Below, piece after piece: positions 21,404 through 30,188 of a DNA stretch of 64,000 nt. The position numbers and the translations under genes are program-made. Numbering within the stretch: the stretch's first letter is position 1; the number at the start of each line of letters is the position of its first letter. The notes beneath the pieces are model-generated. The model saw only the letters and a program-made list of their open reading frames with translations. It did not search any database and was not told the DNA's origin. Source of the stretch: Streptomyces sp. NBC_01723. GTDB taxonomy: Bacteria; Actinomycetota; Actinomycetes; Streptomycetales; Streptomycetaceae. The stretch is from the NCBI RefSeq assembly GCF_036246005.1, contig NZ_CP109171.1:5568001-5632000 (forward strand). Reading direction: 5' to 3'.

Positions 21404-23241
21404 CGGGCGTCCTCCTTCTGGAGTCCCCCGGGCGCGTCGGGCACCTCGTGCCCGTCGAGCCCGGACATCAGGTGGGCGTACTCGGCGTTGCCGCGCAGCA
21501 GTTCGTGATGGGTGCCGACGGCCGCGATACGGCCCCCGGAGAGCAGGGCGACGCGGTCGGCGAGCATGACGGTGGAGGGGCGGTGGGCCACGATCAGGGC
21601 GGTGGTGTCCGCGAGGACGTCGCGCAGCGCGGCCTCCACGGCGGCCTCGGTGTGCACGTCGAGCGCGGACAGCGGGTCGTCCAGGACGAGGAACCTCGGT
21701 CTGCCGACCACGGCCCGGGCGAGCGCGAGGCGCTGGCGCTGGCCGCCGGAGAGGCTGAGGCCCTGCTCGCCGACCTGGGTGCCGGTGCCCCGGGGGAGGG
21801 CGTGCGCGAAGTCGGCCTGCGCGACCGACAGCGCCCGGCCCAGCTCCTCGTCGCCGGCGTCGTCGCCCGCGCCCATCAGCACGTTCTCGCCGACGGTGGC
21901 CGAGAAGAGGGTGGGCTCCTCGAAGGCCACGGCGACCATCGAGCGCAGCTCCTCGCGGGACAGCGCGGTGATGTCCTCGCCGTCCAGCGTGATCCGTCCG
22001 GAGGTCACCTCGTGCAGGCGCGGGACGAGCGCGGTCAGCGTCGTCTTGCCGCTGCCGGTGGCGCCGACCAGGGCCATGGACTCACCGGGGCGGATGTGCA
22101 GGTCGACGTCCGTCAGGAGGGGCGGGGAGTCGGGGGCCGCGTCGGGATACCGGAACCGGACGTTCTCGAACCGCAGACCGTCGGCCCGCTCGGCCGCGGG
22201 CAGTCGTGCCGCGGTGGGGGCGGCGTCGCCCTGCGTTTCGACGTCGGCGTCCATCACCTCGAAGTACCGGTCCGTGGCCGTCGCCGCCTCCTGGCTCATC
22301 GCCAGCAGGAAGCCGATGGACTCCACCGGCCACCGCAGGGCCAGCGCGGTGGACAGGAACGCCACCAGCGTCCCCGCCGACAGCGACCCGTCCGCCACCT
22401 GCACCGACCCGACCACCAGCGCCGCCCCGATCGCGACCTCCGGCAGGACGACGATGACCGCCCAGATGGACGCCAGCAGCCGCGCCTTGCGCAGCTCCGT
22501 CCCGCGCAGCGTGTGGGACAGCTCGTGGAAGGCCCGCGCCTGGCTGCGGTGCCGGCCGAACCCCTTGACGATCCGGATGCCGAGCACGCTCTCCTCGACC
22601 ACGGTCGTCAGATCCCCGACCTGGTCCTGCGCCTTCCGCGCCACGTCGGAGTACTTCTTCTCGAAGATCACGCAGGTGACGATCACGGGGATGGCGGGCC
22701 CGAGGACGACCAGGCCGAGCGTCCAGTCCTGAACCAGCATGATGCCCACGCCGACCAGGATCGTCACCCCGTTGACCAGCAGGAACGTCAACGGGAACGC
22801 GAGGAACATGCGCAGCAGCATCAGGTCGGTCGTCCCGCGCGACAGCAACTGCCCCGACGCCCAACGGTCGTGAAAGGCCACCGGCAGCCGTTGCAGACGC
22901 CCGTACAGGTCCGCGCGCATCGCCGCCTCCACGCCGGCCAGCGGACGGGCCACCATCCACCGCCGCAACCCGAACAGCAGCGCCTCCGCCAGCCCGAGCA
23001 GCAGCAGGTACAGCGCCCCGAGCCACACGCCGGCCGGATCGCGGTCGGCGACCGGCCCGTCCACCATCCACTTCAGGACGAGGGGGATCACCAGCCCCAC
23101 ACAGGAGGCGAGGATCGCGACACACGCCGCGGTCGCCAACCGCACGCGCACGGGGCGTACGTACGGCCACAACCGCGACAGCGAGCGCACGGTGGAACGG
23201 TTGCCGGAGGAGTCCGGGGCGGGAACGGGTGTAGTGGGCAT
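21400..23241 (-). CDS. ABC exporter half-transporter with Asp in place of catalytic Glu
   Basis: A 613-residue TMD-NBD protein and first gene of the four-gene exporter operon. The membrane domain spans about residues 25-320; the NBD has Walker A GATGSGKTT and a canonical LSGGQRQRL, but Walker B ends LVLDDPLSALD, with Asp where the general base Glu is expected. That marks its own ATP site (completed by the partner's ISAGQ) as the degenerate one, while the partner's Walker motifs plus this LSGGQ form the active site, as in TmrAB or BmrCD. ATG at 23241 has little SD complementarity. A TAGGCT sequence a short way upstream could be a minus-10 box. Confidence 0.9.
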   Translation of the reverse strand: MPTTPVPAPDSSGNRSTVRSLSRLWPYVRPVRVRLATAACVAILASCVGLVIPLVLKWMVDGPVADRDPAGVWLGALYLLLLGLAEALLFGLRRWMVARPLAGVEAAMRADLYGRLQRLPVAFHDRWASGQLLSRGTTDLMLLRMFLAFPLTFLLVNGVTILVGVGIMLVQDWTLGLVVLGPAIPVIVTCVIFEKKYSDVARKAQDQVGDLTTVVEESVLGIRIVKGFGRHRSQARAFHELSHTLRGTELRKARLLASIWAVIVVLPEVAIGAALVVGSVQVADGSLSAGTLVAFLSTALALRWPVESIGFLLAMSQEAATATDRYFEVMDADVETQGDAAPTAARLPAAERADGLRFENVRFRYPDAAPDSPPLLTDVDLHIRPGESMALVGATGSGKTTLTALVPRLHEVTSGRITLDGEDITALSREELRSMVAVAFEEPTLFSATVGENVLMGAGDDAGDEELGRALSVAQADFAHALPRGTGTQVGEQGLSLSGGQRQRLALARAVVGRPRFLVLDDPLSALDVHTEAAVEAALRDVLADTTALIVAHRPSTVMLADRVALLSGGRIAAVGTHHELLRGNAEYAHLMSGLDGHEVPDAPGGLQKEDAR

Positions 23242-23342
23242 CAGCAGCGAGCCTACGGTTCACCACTGACACTTCCCACCGAGTTTTCGCGCGCACGGGG
23301 GTCGTACGGGGGCATCCTCCACCGGGCCGTCCGCCGTCCGCG

Positions 23343-25610
23343 CTACCCCGCCCGCAGCAGCAGGACCGTCCGTCCCGGCACCCTGACCGGCGCTCCCGCC
23401 GGATACGCGGTGCTCGGTGCCTCGCCCTGCTCCTCCTGCCCGGTATCGACGACCACCTCGTACCGCTCCGCCCACGGGGCGCCCGGCAGGACGAAGTCGG
23501 CCGGCGTCTCACCCGCGTGGAGCACGGCCAGGAAGCTGTCGTCGGAGATCGCCTCGCCCCGCTCGTCGCGGCCCGGGATGTCCCGCCCGGACAGGTACAT
23601 GCCGAGCGTGGCGGCCGGGGCGTACCAGTCCCGTTCCGTCATCTCCGTGCCCCGGGCGGTGAACCAGGCCAGGTCGCGCAGGCCGTCCGCGGAGTGCGCG
23701 CGGCCGGAGAAGAAGGCCCGGCGGCGCAGCACGGGATGCCGGTGGCGCAGGGCGATCAGGCGGGAGGCCAGCTCGAACAGGGGGCGCCACTCCGGGTCCT
23801 CCAGCAGACTCCAGTCCACCCAGCTGATCTCGTTGTCCTGGCAGTAGGCGTTGTTGCCGCCGCGCTGGGTGCGGCCCATCTCGTCGCCCGCGACCAGCAT
23901 CGGCACCCCGGTCGACAGCAGCAGCGTGGTCAGCAGGTTGCGCAGCTGACGCCGCCGCAGCGCCCGTACGTCCGCGTCCTCCGTCTCCCCCTCCGTACCG
24001 CAGTTCCAGGACCGGTTGTCGTCCGTGCCGTCCCGGTTGCCCTCGCCGTTCGCCTCGTTGTGCTTGCGCTCGTAACTCACCAGGTCCCGCAGCGTGAAGC
24101 CGTCGTGCGCGGTGACGAAGTTGACCGACGCGTACGGCCTTCGCCCGCCCCACGCGTACAGGTCGCTGGAGCCCGACAGGCGGTAGCCCATCTCCCGCAC
24201 GTCCGGCAGCGCGTGCCGCCAGAAGTCCCGCACCGCGTTGCGGTAGCGGTCGTTCCACTCCGTCCACAGCGGCGGGAAGGCGCCCACCTGGTAGCCGCCC
24301 GAGCCGACGTCCCACGGCTCGGCGATCAGCTTCACCCGGCGCAGCACCGGGTCCTGCGCGATCACCGCGAGGAACGGGGAGAGCATGTCGACGTCGTGCA
24401 TCGAGCGGGCCAGCGCCGCCGCCAGGTCGAAGCGGAAGCCGTCCACGCCCATCTCCGTCACCCAGTACCGCAGCGAGTCGGTGATCAGGCGCAGTACGTG
24501 CGGCTGGACGACGTGCAGCGTGTTGCCGCAGCCCGTGTAGTCGGCGTACCGGCGGGCGTCGGTCTGGAGGCGGTAGTAGCCGCGGTTGTCGATGCCCTTC
24601 AGGGAGAGCGTCGGGCCCAGCTCGCCGGCCTCCGCCGTGTGGTTGTAGACCACGTCGAGGATCACCTCGATGCCCGCCGCGTGCAGCGCCCGCACCATCC
24701 GCCTGAACTCGCCGACCTGCTCACCGGTGGTGCCGGAGGCGGCGTAGGCGGCGTGCGGGGCGAAGTAGCCGATCGAGTTGTAGCCCCAGTAGTTCTTCAG
24801 CCCGCGGTCGAGCAGATGGCTCTCGTGCGCGAACTGGTGCACCGGCAGCAGCTCCACCGCCGTCACGCCCAGCCGTGTCAGATGCTCGATCGCCGCCGGG
24901 TGCGCGAGGCCCGCGTACGTGCCGCGCAGCTCCTCGGGGATGCCCGGGTGCAGCTTGGTGAAGCCGCGCACGTGCAGCTCGTAGATGACCGAGTCCGCCC
25001 ACGGCGTCTTCGGCCGCCGGTCGTACGTCCACTCGTCGTCGGGACCGCCGTCGTCGACCACGACACCCTTCGGGACGTACGGCGCCGAGTCCCGCTCGTC
25101 GCGCACGGTGTCCGCCACCCGCTGCTCCGGCCAGTCCCGCACGTGCCCGTACACCTGCGGCGGCAGCCCGAAGTCGCCGTCCACGGCGCGCGCGTACGGG
25201 TCGAGCAGCAGCTTCGCCGGATTCCAGCGGGCTCCGGTCCACGGGTCCCAGCGGCCGTGCACCCGAAAGCCGTAACGCTGCCCCGGCAGGACGCCCGGCA
25301 CGAAACCGTGCCAGATCTCGTGGGTCAGCTCGGTCAGCCGCACCCGGCGCTCCCCGCCCCCGGGCCCCGGCCCGTCGAACAGGCACAGCTCCACCGCCTC
25401 CGCACCCCCCGCCCACAGCGCGAAGTTCGTCCCCGCCACCTGATCGGGGCCGGTCCGGAAGCGTGCGCCCAGCGGCACCGGGGTGCCCGGCCGGGCCGGC
25501 ACGGTGGGCGGCGGTGCGGCGCGCCGGGCGCCGTTGACCACGACGGAGGGGCGCGCGTCGTCGGCGGCCCGATTCCCGGCCACCGCCTCCTGCTCGGCTG
25601 CGCTGGACAC
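23343..25610 (-). CDS. glgX: Glycogen debranching enzyme GlgX (isoamylase type)
   Basis: Hydrolyses alpha-1,6 branches of (phosphorylase-trimmed) glycogen. The 755-residue protein has a variable N-terminal 40 residues, a CBM48 domain, and a GH13_11 barrel with VYNHTAE, DGFRFDLAAAL (nucleophile), LIAEPWDVG (acid/base) and VTAHDGFTL, as well as the GlgX-typical MLVAGDEMGRTQ. GTG at 25610 has GGGAGG 7 nt upstream. It is divergent from an L,D-transpeptidase gene and lies between the exporter operon and that gene, 12 kb from the GlgE operon, whose branched product is its natural substrate together with GlgP. Confidence 0.94.
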   Translation of the reverse strand: MSSAAEQEAVAGNRAADDARPSVVVNGARRAAPPPTVPARPGTPVPLGARFRTGPDQVAGTNFALWAGGAEAVELCLFDGPGPGGGERRVRLTELTHEIWHGFVPGVLPGQRYGFRVHGRWDPWTGARWNPAKLLLDPYARAVDGDFGLPPQVYGHVRDWPEQRVADTVRDERDSAPYVPKGVVVDDGGPDDEWTYDRRPKTPWADSVIYELHVRGFTKLHPGIPEELRGTYAGLAHPAAIEHLTRLGVTAVELLPVHQFAHESHLLDRGLKNYWGYNSIGYFAPHAAYAASGTTGEQVGEFRRMVRALHAAGIEVILDVVYNHTAEAGELGPTLSLKGIDNRGYYRLQTDARRYADYTGCGNTLHVVQPHVLRLITDSLRYWVTEMGVDGFRFDLAAALARSMHDVDMLSPFLAVIAQDPVLRRVKLIAEPWDVGSGGYQVGAFPPLWTEWNDRYRNAVRDFWRHALPDVREMGYRLSGSSDLYAWGGRRPYASVNFVTAHDGFTLRDLVSYERKHNEANGEGNRDGTDDNRSWNCGTEGETEDADVRALRRRQLRNLLTTLLLSTGVPMLVAGDEMGRTQRGGNNAYCQDNEISWVDWSLLEDPEWRPLFELASRLIALRHRHPVLRRRAFFSGRAHSADGLRDLAWFTARGTEMTERDWYAPAATLGMYLSGRDIPGRDERGEAISDDSFLAVLHAGETPADFVLPGAPWAERYEVVVDTGQEEQGEAPSTAYPAGAPVRVPGRTVLLLRAG

Positions 25611-25759
25611 CTGTCAGCCTCCCACGGCTCATGGAACGACGTCCGGCAAGAGGGCGTGCGGCGTCCCGGCCGCTGCTCCCCGTCGCGTCGTCCTCCCCAC
25701 AGTTCTGCCCACCGGTTGGCTCGCACTCACGTTTCCCCAGGGCGGGCCGGTCGTTACGG

Positions 25760-26992
25760 GTGGATGTGAGGCACGTACATGGGCGCGCACGGCGCGCGGG
25801 GGCCGCTCTGGCCGCCGTACTGACATGGGCAGGACTGCTGGCCGGGGCCGCCGGATGCACCTCGGACGGCGGCGGCATCGGCGGGGTGTTCGGCAAGCCA
25901 CCCGCCGCCGAGGACGTCATCCGCGTCACCCCGGACGACGGGAGCAAGGCCGTCAGGCCGGAGAAGAAGCTGTCGGTGCGGGTGGCCGACGGACGGCTGG
26001 AGTCGGTGAAGGTCGTCAGGTCGCAGGACGCGCAGGAGACACCGGTACCCGGCCGGATCTCCGACGACGGACTCAGCTGGCGCCCCCACGACGACCGGCT
26101 CGCCCTCGCCGCGAAGTACACGGTCGACGCCGTCGCCCTGGACGGCGGTGGGCACCGCTCGGCCCGGCACACCACCTTCACCACCTACGTCCCCGAAGAG
26201 CGCTTCATCGCGTACGTCGCTCCCGAGAACCGCTCGGTCGTCGGCACCGGAATGATCGTCTCGCTGGAGTTCAACCGGGAGATCACCGACCGGGCCGCCG
26301 TCGAACGGGCCATCTCGGTGACCGCGAAGCCCGCCGTCGAGGTCCGGCCCCACTGGTTCGGCAAGGAACGCCTCGACTTCCGCCCCGAGAAGTACTGGAA
26401 GCCCGGCACCGAGGTCACCGTCGACCTCGACCTCCGCGACGTCGAGGGCGCGCCCGGCACCTACGGCCTCCAGCACAAGAAGGTCTCCTTCACCGTCGGC
26501 CGCAGCCAGGTCTCGCGGGTCGACGCGGTCCTGCGGACCATGGAGGTGCGCCGCGACGGGTCGCTGCTGGCCACCGTGCCGATCACCGCGGGGGCGCCCT
26601 CCACCCCCACGTACAACGGCAGGATGGTGATCACCGAGATGCTCGACGTCACCCGCATGAACAGCCGCACGGTCGGCTTCGGCGGCGAGTACGACATCCC
26701 GGACGTCCCGCACGCCATCCGCCTGACCAGCTCCGGCACCTTCCTGCACGGCAACTACTGGGCGCCGGAGGACACGTTCGGCCGGGCCAACGTCAGCCAC
26801 GGCTGCATCGGGCTGCGCGACGACAAGGGCGGCGGCTCCGACACCCCCGGGGGCTGGTTCTTCGACCGCAGCCTCGTCGGCGACGTCGTCGAGGTGGTCA
26901 ACAGCAAGGACAAGACGGTCGCCCCGGACAACGGACTTGGCGGCTGGAACATGGGCTGGAAGAAGTGGACGGCCGGCAGCGCCGTGAGGTGA
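25760..26992 (+). CDS. L,D-transpeptidase lipoprotein (YkuD family), copy 1
   Basis: Extracytoplasmic enzyme forming 3-3 cross-links in peptidoglycan. About 410 residues: signal peptide ending in a lipobox-like LAGAAGC (lipidated Cys33, though the -3 residue is Ala), two Ig-like domains (about 50-250), and a YkuD domain with HGNYW and VSHGCIGLRD (catalytic Cys349). The layout matches mycobacterial LdtB-type enzymes. The start is not settled: GTG at 25760 or 25766, neither with a strong SD. It is followed after 141 bp by a close paralogue in the same direction, which differs mainly in the N-terminal linker. Confidence 0.9.
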   Translation: MDVRHVHGRARRAGAALAAVLTWAGLLAGAAGCTSDGGGIGGVFGKPPAAEDVIRVTPDDGSKAVRPEKKLSVRVADGRLESVKVVRSQDAQETPVPGRISDDGLSWRPHDDRLALAAKYTVDAVALDGGGHRSARHTTFTTYVPEERFIAYVAPENRSVVGTGMIVSLEFNREITDRAAVERAISVTAKPAVEVRPHWFGKERLDFRPEKYWKPGTEVTVDLDLRDVEGAPGTYGLQHKKVSFTVGRSQVSRVDAVLRTMEVRRDGSLLATVPITAGAPSTPTYNGRMVITEMLDVTRMNSRTVGFGGEYDIPDVPHAIRLTSSGTFLHGNYWAPEDTFGRANVSHGCIGLRDDKGGGSDTPGGWFFDRSLVGDVVEVVNSKDKTVAPDNGLGGWNMGWKKWTAGSAVR

Positions 26993-27133
26993 CCCCGTCG
27001 CCCCGGCGTCAACTCGGTACGGAACGGTGACATTTCACCAGTCCCCTGAGCCCCTGGCCTGCGGTTACGATGCGCCGGTGCGCGCGGGCGCACCGGGGTG
27101 CGGGCCGGACCGGGCCCGGCGAGGGGAGACAAG

Positions 27134-28342
27134 TTGAACGTGCGTCCGATATCGGGGGCGGTGCTCGCCGTGCTGATGCTGGCGGTCACCGCGTGCGGCG
27201 GGGGCGGATCGGGCTCGGGGGGCGGTTCCGGGAACGGCAAGAACGCCAAGGACGGGGACTCCACCGCGGCACAGAGCAAGCAGTCGGAGGCCGTCGTCAC
27301 CATCGCGCCGAAGAACGGGGCCAAGGCCGTCGACACCAGCGGCGCGCTCAAGGTCGCGGCCGCCGAGGGCAAGCTCACCGAGGTCGTGGTCAAGGACAAC
27401 GAGGGCGCGAAGGTCGACGGGAAGATATCCGGGGACGGCGCCACCTGGACGCCGTCCACCCACCTGGCCGCCTCCACCACGTACACCGTGCACGCGGTCG
27501 CCAAGGACGCCGAGGGGCGTTCGGCGGCCGAGGACTCCCGCTTCACCACGCTGACGCCCGAGAACACCTTCATCGGCACCTTCACGCCGGAGGACGGTTC
27601 GAAGGTCGGCGTGGGCATGCCGTTCTCGATCCGCTTCACCCGGGGCATCACCAACCCCGAGGAGGTCGAGAAGGCCATCCGCATCAAGACCGAGCCGGCC
27701 GTGGAGGTCGCGGGCCACTGGTTCGGCAACGACCGCCTCGACTTCCGGCCCGAGAAGTACTGGAAGCCCGGCACCAAGGTCACCGTCGACCTCAACCTCG
27801 ACGGCGTCGAGGGCCGCGAGGACGTCTACGGCAAGCAGGCCAAGACGGTCTCCTTCACCGTCGGCCGCAGCCAGGTCTCCGTCGTCGACGCCAAGAAGCA
27901 CACGATGAAGGTCGTCCGGGACGGCAAGACGCTCAGGACCGTCCCGGTCACCACCGGTTCGCCCGGCTACGAGACCTGGAACGGCCAGATGGTCATCACC
28001 GAGCGGCTCGCGGTGACCCGGATGAACGGCGAGACGGTCGGCTACGGCGGCGAGTACGACATCAAGGACGTCCCGCACGCCATGCGCCTGTCCACCTCCG
28101 GCACCTTCATCCACGGCAACTACTGGGGCGGCGACGCCTTCGGCAACCGCAACGCCAGCCACGGCTGCATCGGGCTGCGGGACGTGCGCGGCGGCTGGGA
28201 CGAGAAGGCTCCGGCCGCGTGGTTCTTCGAGAACTCGCTGATCGGCGACGTGGTCGTGGTGAAGAACTCCGAGGACGCGACCATCGCCCCGGACAACGGC
28301 CTCAACGGCTGGAACATGTCCTGGGAGAAGTGGAAGGCCTGA
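27134..28342 (+). CDS. L,D-transpeptidase lipoprotein (YkuD family), copy 2
   Basis: Paralogue of the preceding gene, 402 residues. Signal peptide with a good lipobox (LAVTAC), a Gly/Ser/Asn-rich linker of about 25 residues, two Ig-like domains, then the YkuD domain with HGNYWGGDAFGN and ASHGCIGLRD (catalytic Cys345) and a C-terminal Trp-rich end (NMSWEKWKA). I use the TTG at 27134 because GGGGAG lies 5 nt upstream; a GTG two codons later is the alternative. Acts in the cell wall outside the membrane. It ends in a clear terminator. The pair implies a duplication with possible division of labour between growth stages. Confidence 0.9.
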   Translation: MNVRPISGAVLAVLMLAVTACGGGGSGSGGGSGNGKNAKDGDSTAAQSKQSEAVVTIAPKNGAKAVDTSGALKVAAAEGKLTEVVVKDNEGAKVDGKISGDGATWTPSTHLAASTTYTVHAVAKDAEGRSAAEDSRFTTLTPENTFIGTFTPEDGSKVGVGMPFSIRFTRGITNPEEVEKAIRIKTEPAVEVAGHWFGNDRLDFRPEKYWKPGTKVTVDLNLDGVEGREDVYGKQAKTVSFTVGRSQVSVVDAKKHTMKVVRDGKTLRTVPVTTGSPGYETWNGQMVITERLAVTRMNGETVGYGGEYDIKDVPHAMRLSTSGTFIHGNYWGGDAFGNRNASHGCIGLRDVRGGWDEKAPAAWFFENSLIGDVVVVKNSEDATIAPDNGLNGWNMSWEKWKA

Positions 28343-28366
28343 GCCTGCCGGCAGCAGAGCGCGTAC

Positions 28367-28408
28367 GGCCCCGGTGTCCGCCTCCGTGTGAGGTACGGCA
28401 CCGGGGCC
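28367..28408 (+). terminator. Terminator of the L,D-transpeptidase gene
   Basis: Perfect 10-bp outer stem (28367-28376 with 28399-28408), and the interior can pair further. It begins 24 nt after the stop codon. Confidence 0.75.
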
Positions 28409-28521
28409 CACGTCGTTGGTCCCCGTGCTGTGCCTGCCTGGGGGGCAACCCCCGGACCCCCGGCCGAGTGTGAGCGACCGCACCGACCACGTTGCCGTTA
28501 GTCCCCGTTAACCTGCTGGGC

Positions 28522-29289
28522 ATGACCGTGAATCTGGAAGTCGCCGACGGCGTCGGCACGCTGCGTCTCGACCGCCCGCCCATGAACGCCCTGGACGTCG
28601 CCACGCAGGACCGGCTCAAGGAACTCGCCGAGGAGGCCACCCGCCGCGACGACGTGCGCGCCGTGGTGATCTACGGCGGCGAGAAGGTGTTCGCGGCGGG
28701 CGCGGACATCAAGGAGATGCAGGCGATGGACCACGCGGCGATGATCGCGCGCGCCCGTGCCCTGCAGGACTCCTTCACCGCGGTGGCCCGCATCCCCAAG
28801 CCGGTGGTCGCGGCCGTGACCGGCTACGCGCTGGGCGGCGGCTGCGAACTCGCGCTCTGCGCCGACTTCCGCATCGCCGGGGAGAACGCCAAGCTGGGCC
28901 AGCCCGAGATCCTGCTCGGCCTGATCCCCGGCGCCGGCGGCACCCAGCGGCTCTCCCGGCTGGTCGGCCCCTCCCGGGCCAAGGACCTCATCTTCACCGG
29001 CCGGCAGGTGAAGGCCGATGAGGCGCTGACGCTCGGCCTGGTCGACCGCGTGGTCCCGGCCGGTGAGGTCTACGCGCAGGCGCACGCCTGGGCCGCGCGG
29101 CTGGCCAAGGGGCCGGCCATCGCGCTGCGCGCGGCGAAGGAGGCCGTCGACACGGGCCTGGAGACGGACATCGAGACCGGCCTCGCCGTCGAACGCAACT
29201 GGTTCGCCGGTCTGTTCGCCACCGAGGACCGCGAACGCGGCATGCGCAGCTTCGTGGAGGAGGGCCCCGGGAAGGCGAAGTTCGGCTGA
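28522..29289 (+). CDS. Enoyl-CoA hydratase (crotonase family)
   Basis: Hydration of trans-2-enoyl-CoA in fatty-acid or related acyl-CoA breakdown. The 255-residue protein has the crotonase oxyanion-hole region (AAGADIKEMQ), GGGCELALCADFRIA and GQPEILLGLIPGAGG; both catalytic glutamates of true hydratases are present, Glu109 and Glu129, with the 20-residue spacing of rat mitochondrial hydratase. ATG at 28522 lacks an SD; a TAACCT hexamer (28509-28514) ends 7 bases upstream, suggesting a leaderless transcript. It stands alone, with no dehydrogenase or thiolase partner, so its exact substrate cannot be inferred. Confidence 0.92.
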   Translation: MTVNLEVADGVGTLRLDRPPMNALDVATQDRLKELAEEATRRDDVRAVVIYGGEKVFAAGADIKEMQAMDHAAMIARARALQDSFTAVARIPKPVVAAVTGYALGGGCELALCADFRIAGENAKLGQPEILLGLIPGAGGTQRLSRLVGPSRAKDLIFTGRQVKADEALTLGLVDRVVPAGEVYAQAHAWAARLAKGPAIALRAAKEAVDTGLETDIETGLAVERNWFAGLFATEDRERGMRSFVEEGPGKAKFG

Positions 29290-29384
29290 CCGTCCGGGCG
29301 GACGTTCGCCCGAAGTGGGCCCGTAGCACTCGCAATTGACGCGATGTCTGATCCGGGTCCCTCGATGGGACGGTTTATGGCAGC

Positions 29385-29401
29385 CTTAACGCACCATTAA
29401 G
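29385..29401. repeat. Small inverted repeat upstream of the ATPase gene
   Basis: CTTAA / TTAAG arms separated by 7 bases, in an A/T-rich patch (29370-29402) that is unusual for this genome and precedes the anti-sigma-like gene by 26 bp; a possible regulator site or promoter element. Confidence 0.35.
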
Positions 29402-29427
29402 CGTGTCATGTCGAGGGAGGCCGCCGC

Positions 29428-30090
29428 TTGTCTCCGGCCGAGTCGTCCGCCCAGGTCACCGGGGCCTTTCCCGGTGCTGAGCTGCCTCCGGCATATGCCG
29501 GTCGACCCCCGTCGGGCCACTCCCGCGCGGGGGTGTATTCCCCGGGAACGGCCCCGGAGCCCCCCAGGGGCGGCCATGATGGGGGCATGGCGGGGCTGGA
29601 GGGTACGGAACAGCCGCGGGGAGCCGGACGTGCGACCGCGGCGCGCTGGTCGCCGGCGGTGGAGGACGAACGCGCGCACCAGGCGCTGGAGCTGTTCGGC
29701 AACCCCACGGAGCACGAGGTTCCGTTACCGTCCCGCCCCGAGTCCGCCGCCACCGCCCGCCGGCTTGCCCAGGTGGTGGCGCTGCGTCAGTGGCAGCTCG
29801 GCCCCAAGGTCACCGAGGACGCCGTCCTGCTCGTCTCCGAGCTGGTCGGCAACGCCGTCCGTCACACCGGCGCCCGGGTGTTCGGCCTCCACATGCGCCG
29901 CCGCCCCGGCTGGATCCGCGTCGAGGTCCGCGACCCCTCCCGGGGGCTGCCCTGTCTGATGCCGGTGCAGGAGACGGACATCAGCGGGCGAGGCCTCTTC
30001 CTCGTGGACAAGCTGTCCGACCGCTGGGGCGTCGACCTGCTGCCGCGCGGCAAGACCACGTGGTTCGAGATGAGGGTCGTGGACCGGTGA
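29428..30090 (+). CDS. Anti-sigma-factor-like HATPase (RsbW/SpoIIAB type) with a TTA codon
   Basis: Probable regulatory kinase or ATP-binding protein of the GHKL fold. About 220 residues from the TTG at 29428, which has GGAGG 7 nt upstream; an ATG at 29587 (167 residues) is the alternative and covers the conserved domain. Seen motifs: N-box VSELVGNAVRHTG, G1 EVRDPSRG and G2 GRGLFLVDKLSDRWG, in the order of SpoIIAB/RsbW proteins. Streptomycetes hold dozens of these single-domain ATPases, which bind sigma factors or anti-anti-sigma proteins; no sigma gene is adjacent. Notable: the Leu codon at 29725-29727 is TTA, very rare in Streptomyces, which makes the gene a candidate bldA target, hence developmental. 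Confidence 0.85.
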   Translation: MSPAESSAQVTGAFPGAELPPAYAGRPPSGHSRAGVYSPGTAPEPPRGGHDGGMAGLEGTEQPRGAGRATAARWSPAVEDERAHQALELFGNPTEHEVPLPSRPESAATARRLAQVVALRQWQLGPKVTEDAVLLVSELVGNAVRHTGARVFGLHMRRRPGWIRVEVRDPSRGLPCLMPVQETDISGRGLFLVDKLSDRWGVDLLPRGKTTWFEMRVVDR

Positions 30091-30188
30091 GTGACCGTCC
30101 GGGGCCGGGAGCAACACGGTTCACCGGACACGCCACCTACGGGTGAGAATCCGGAACGCGCCGCTCCGCGAACGGGATCGTGGTCCGC

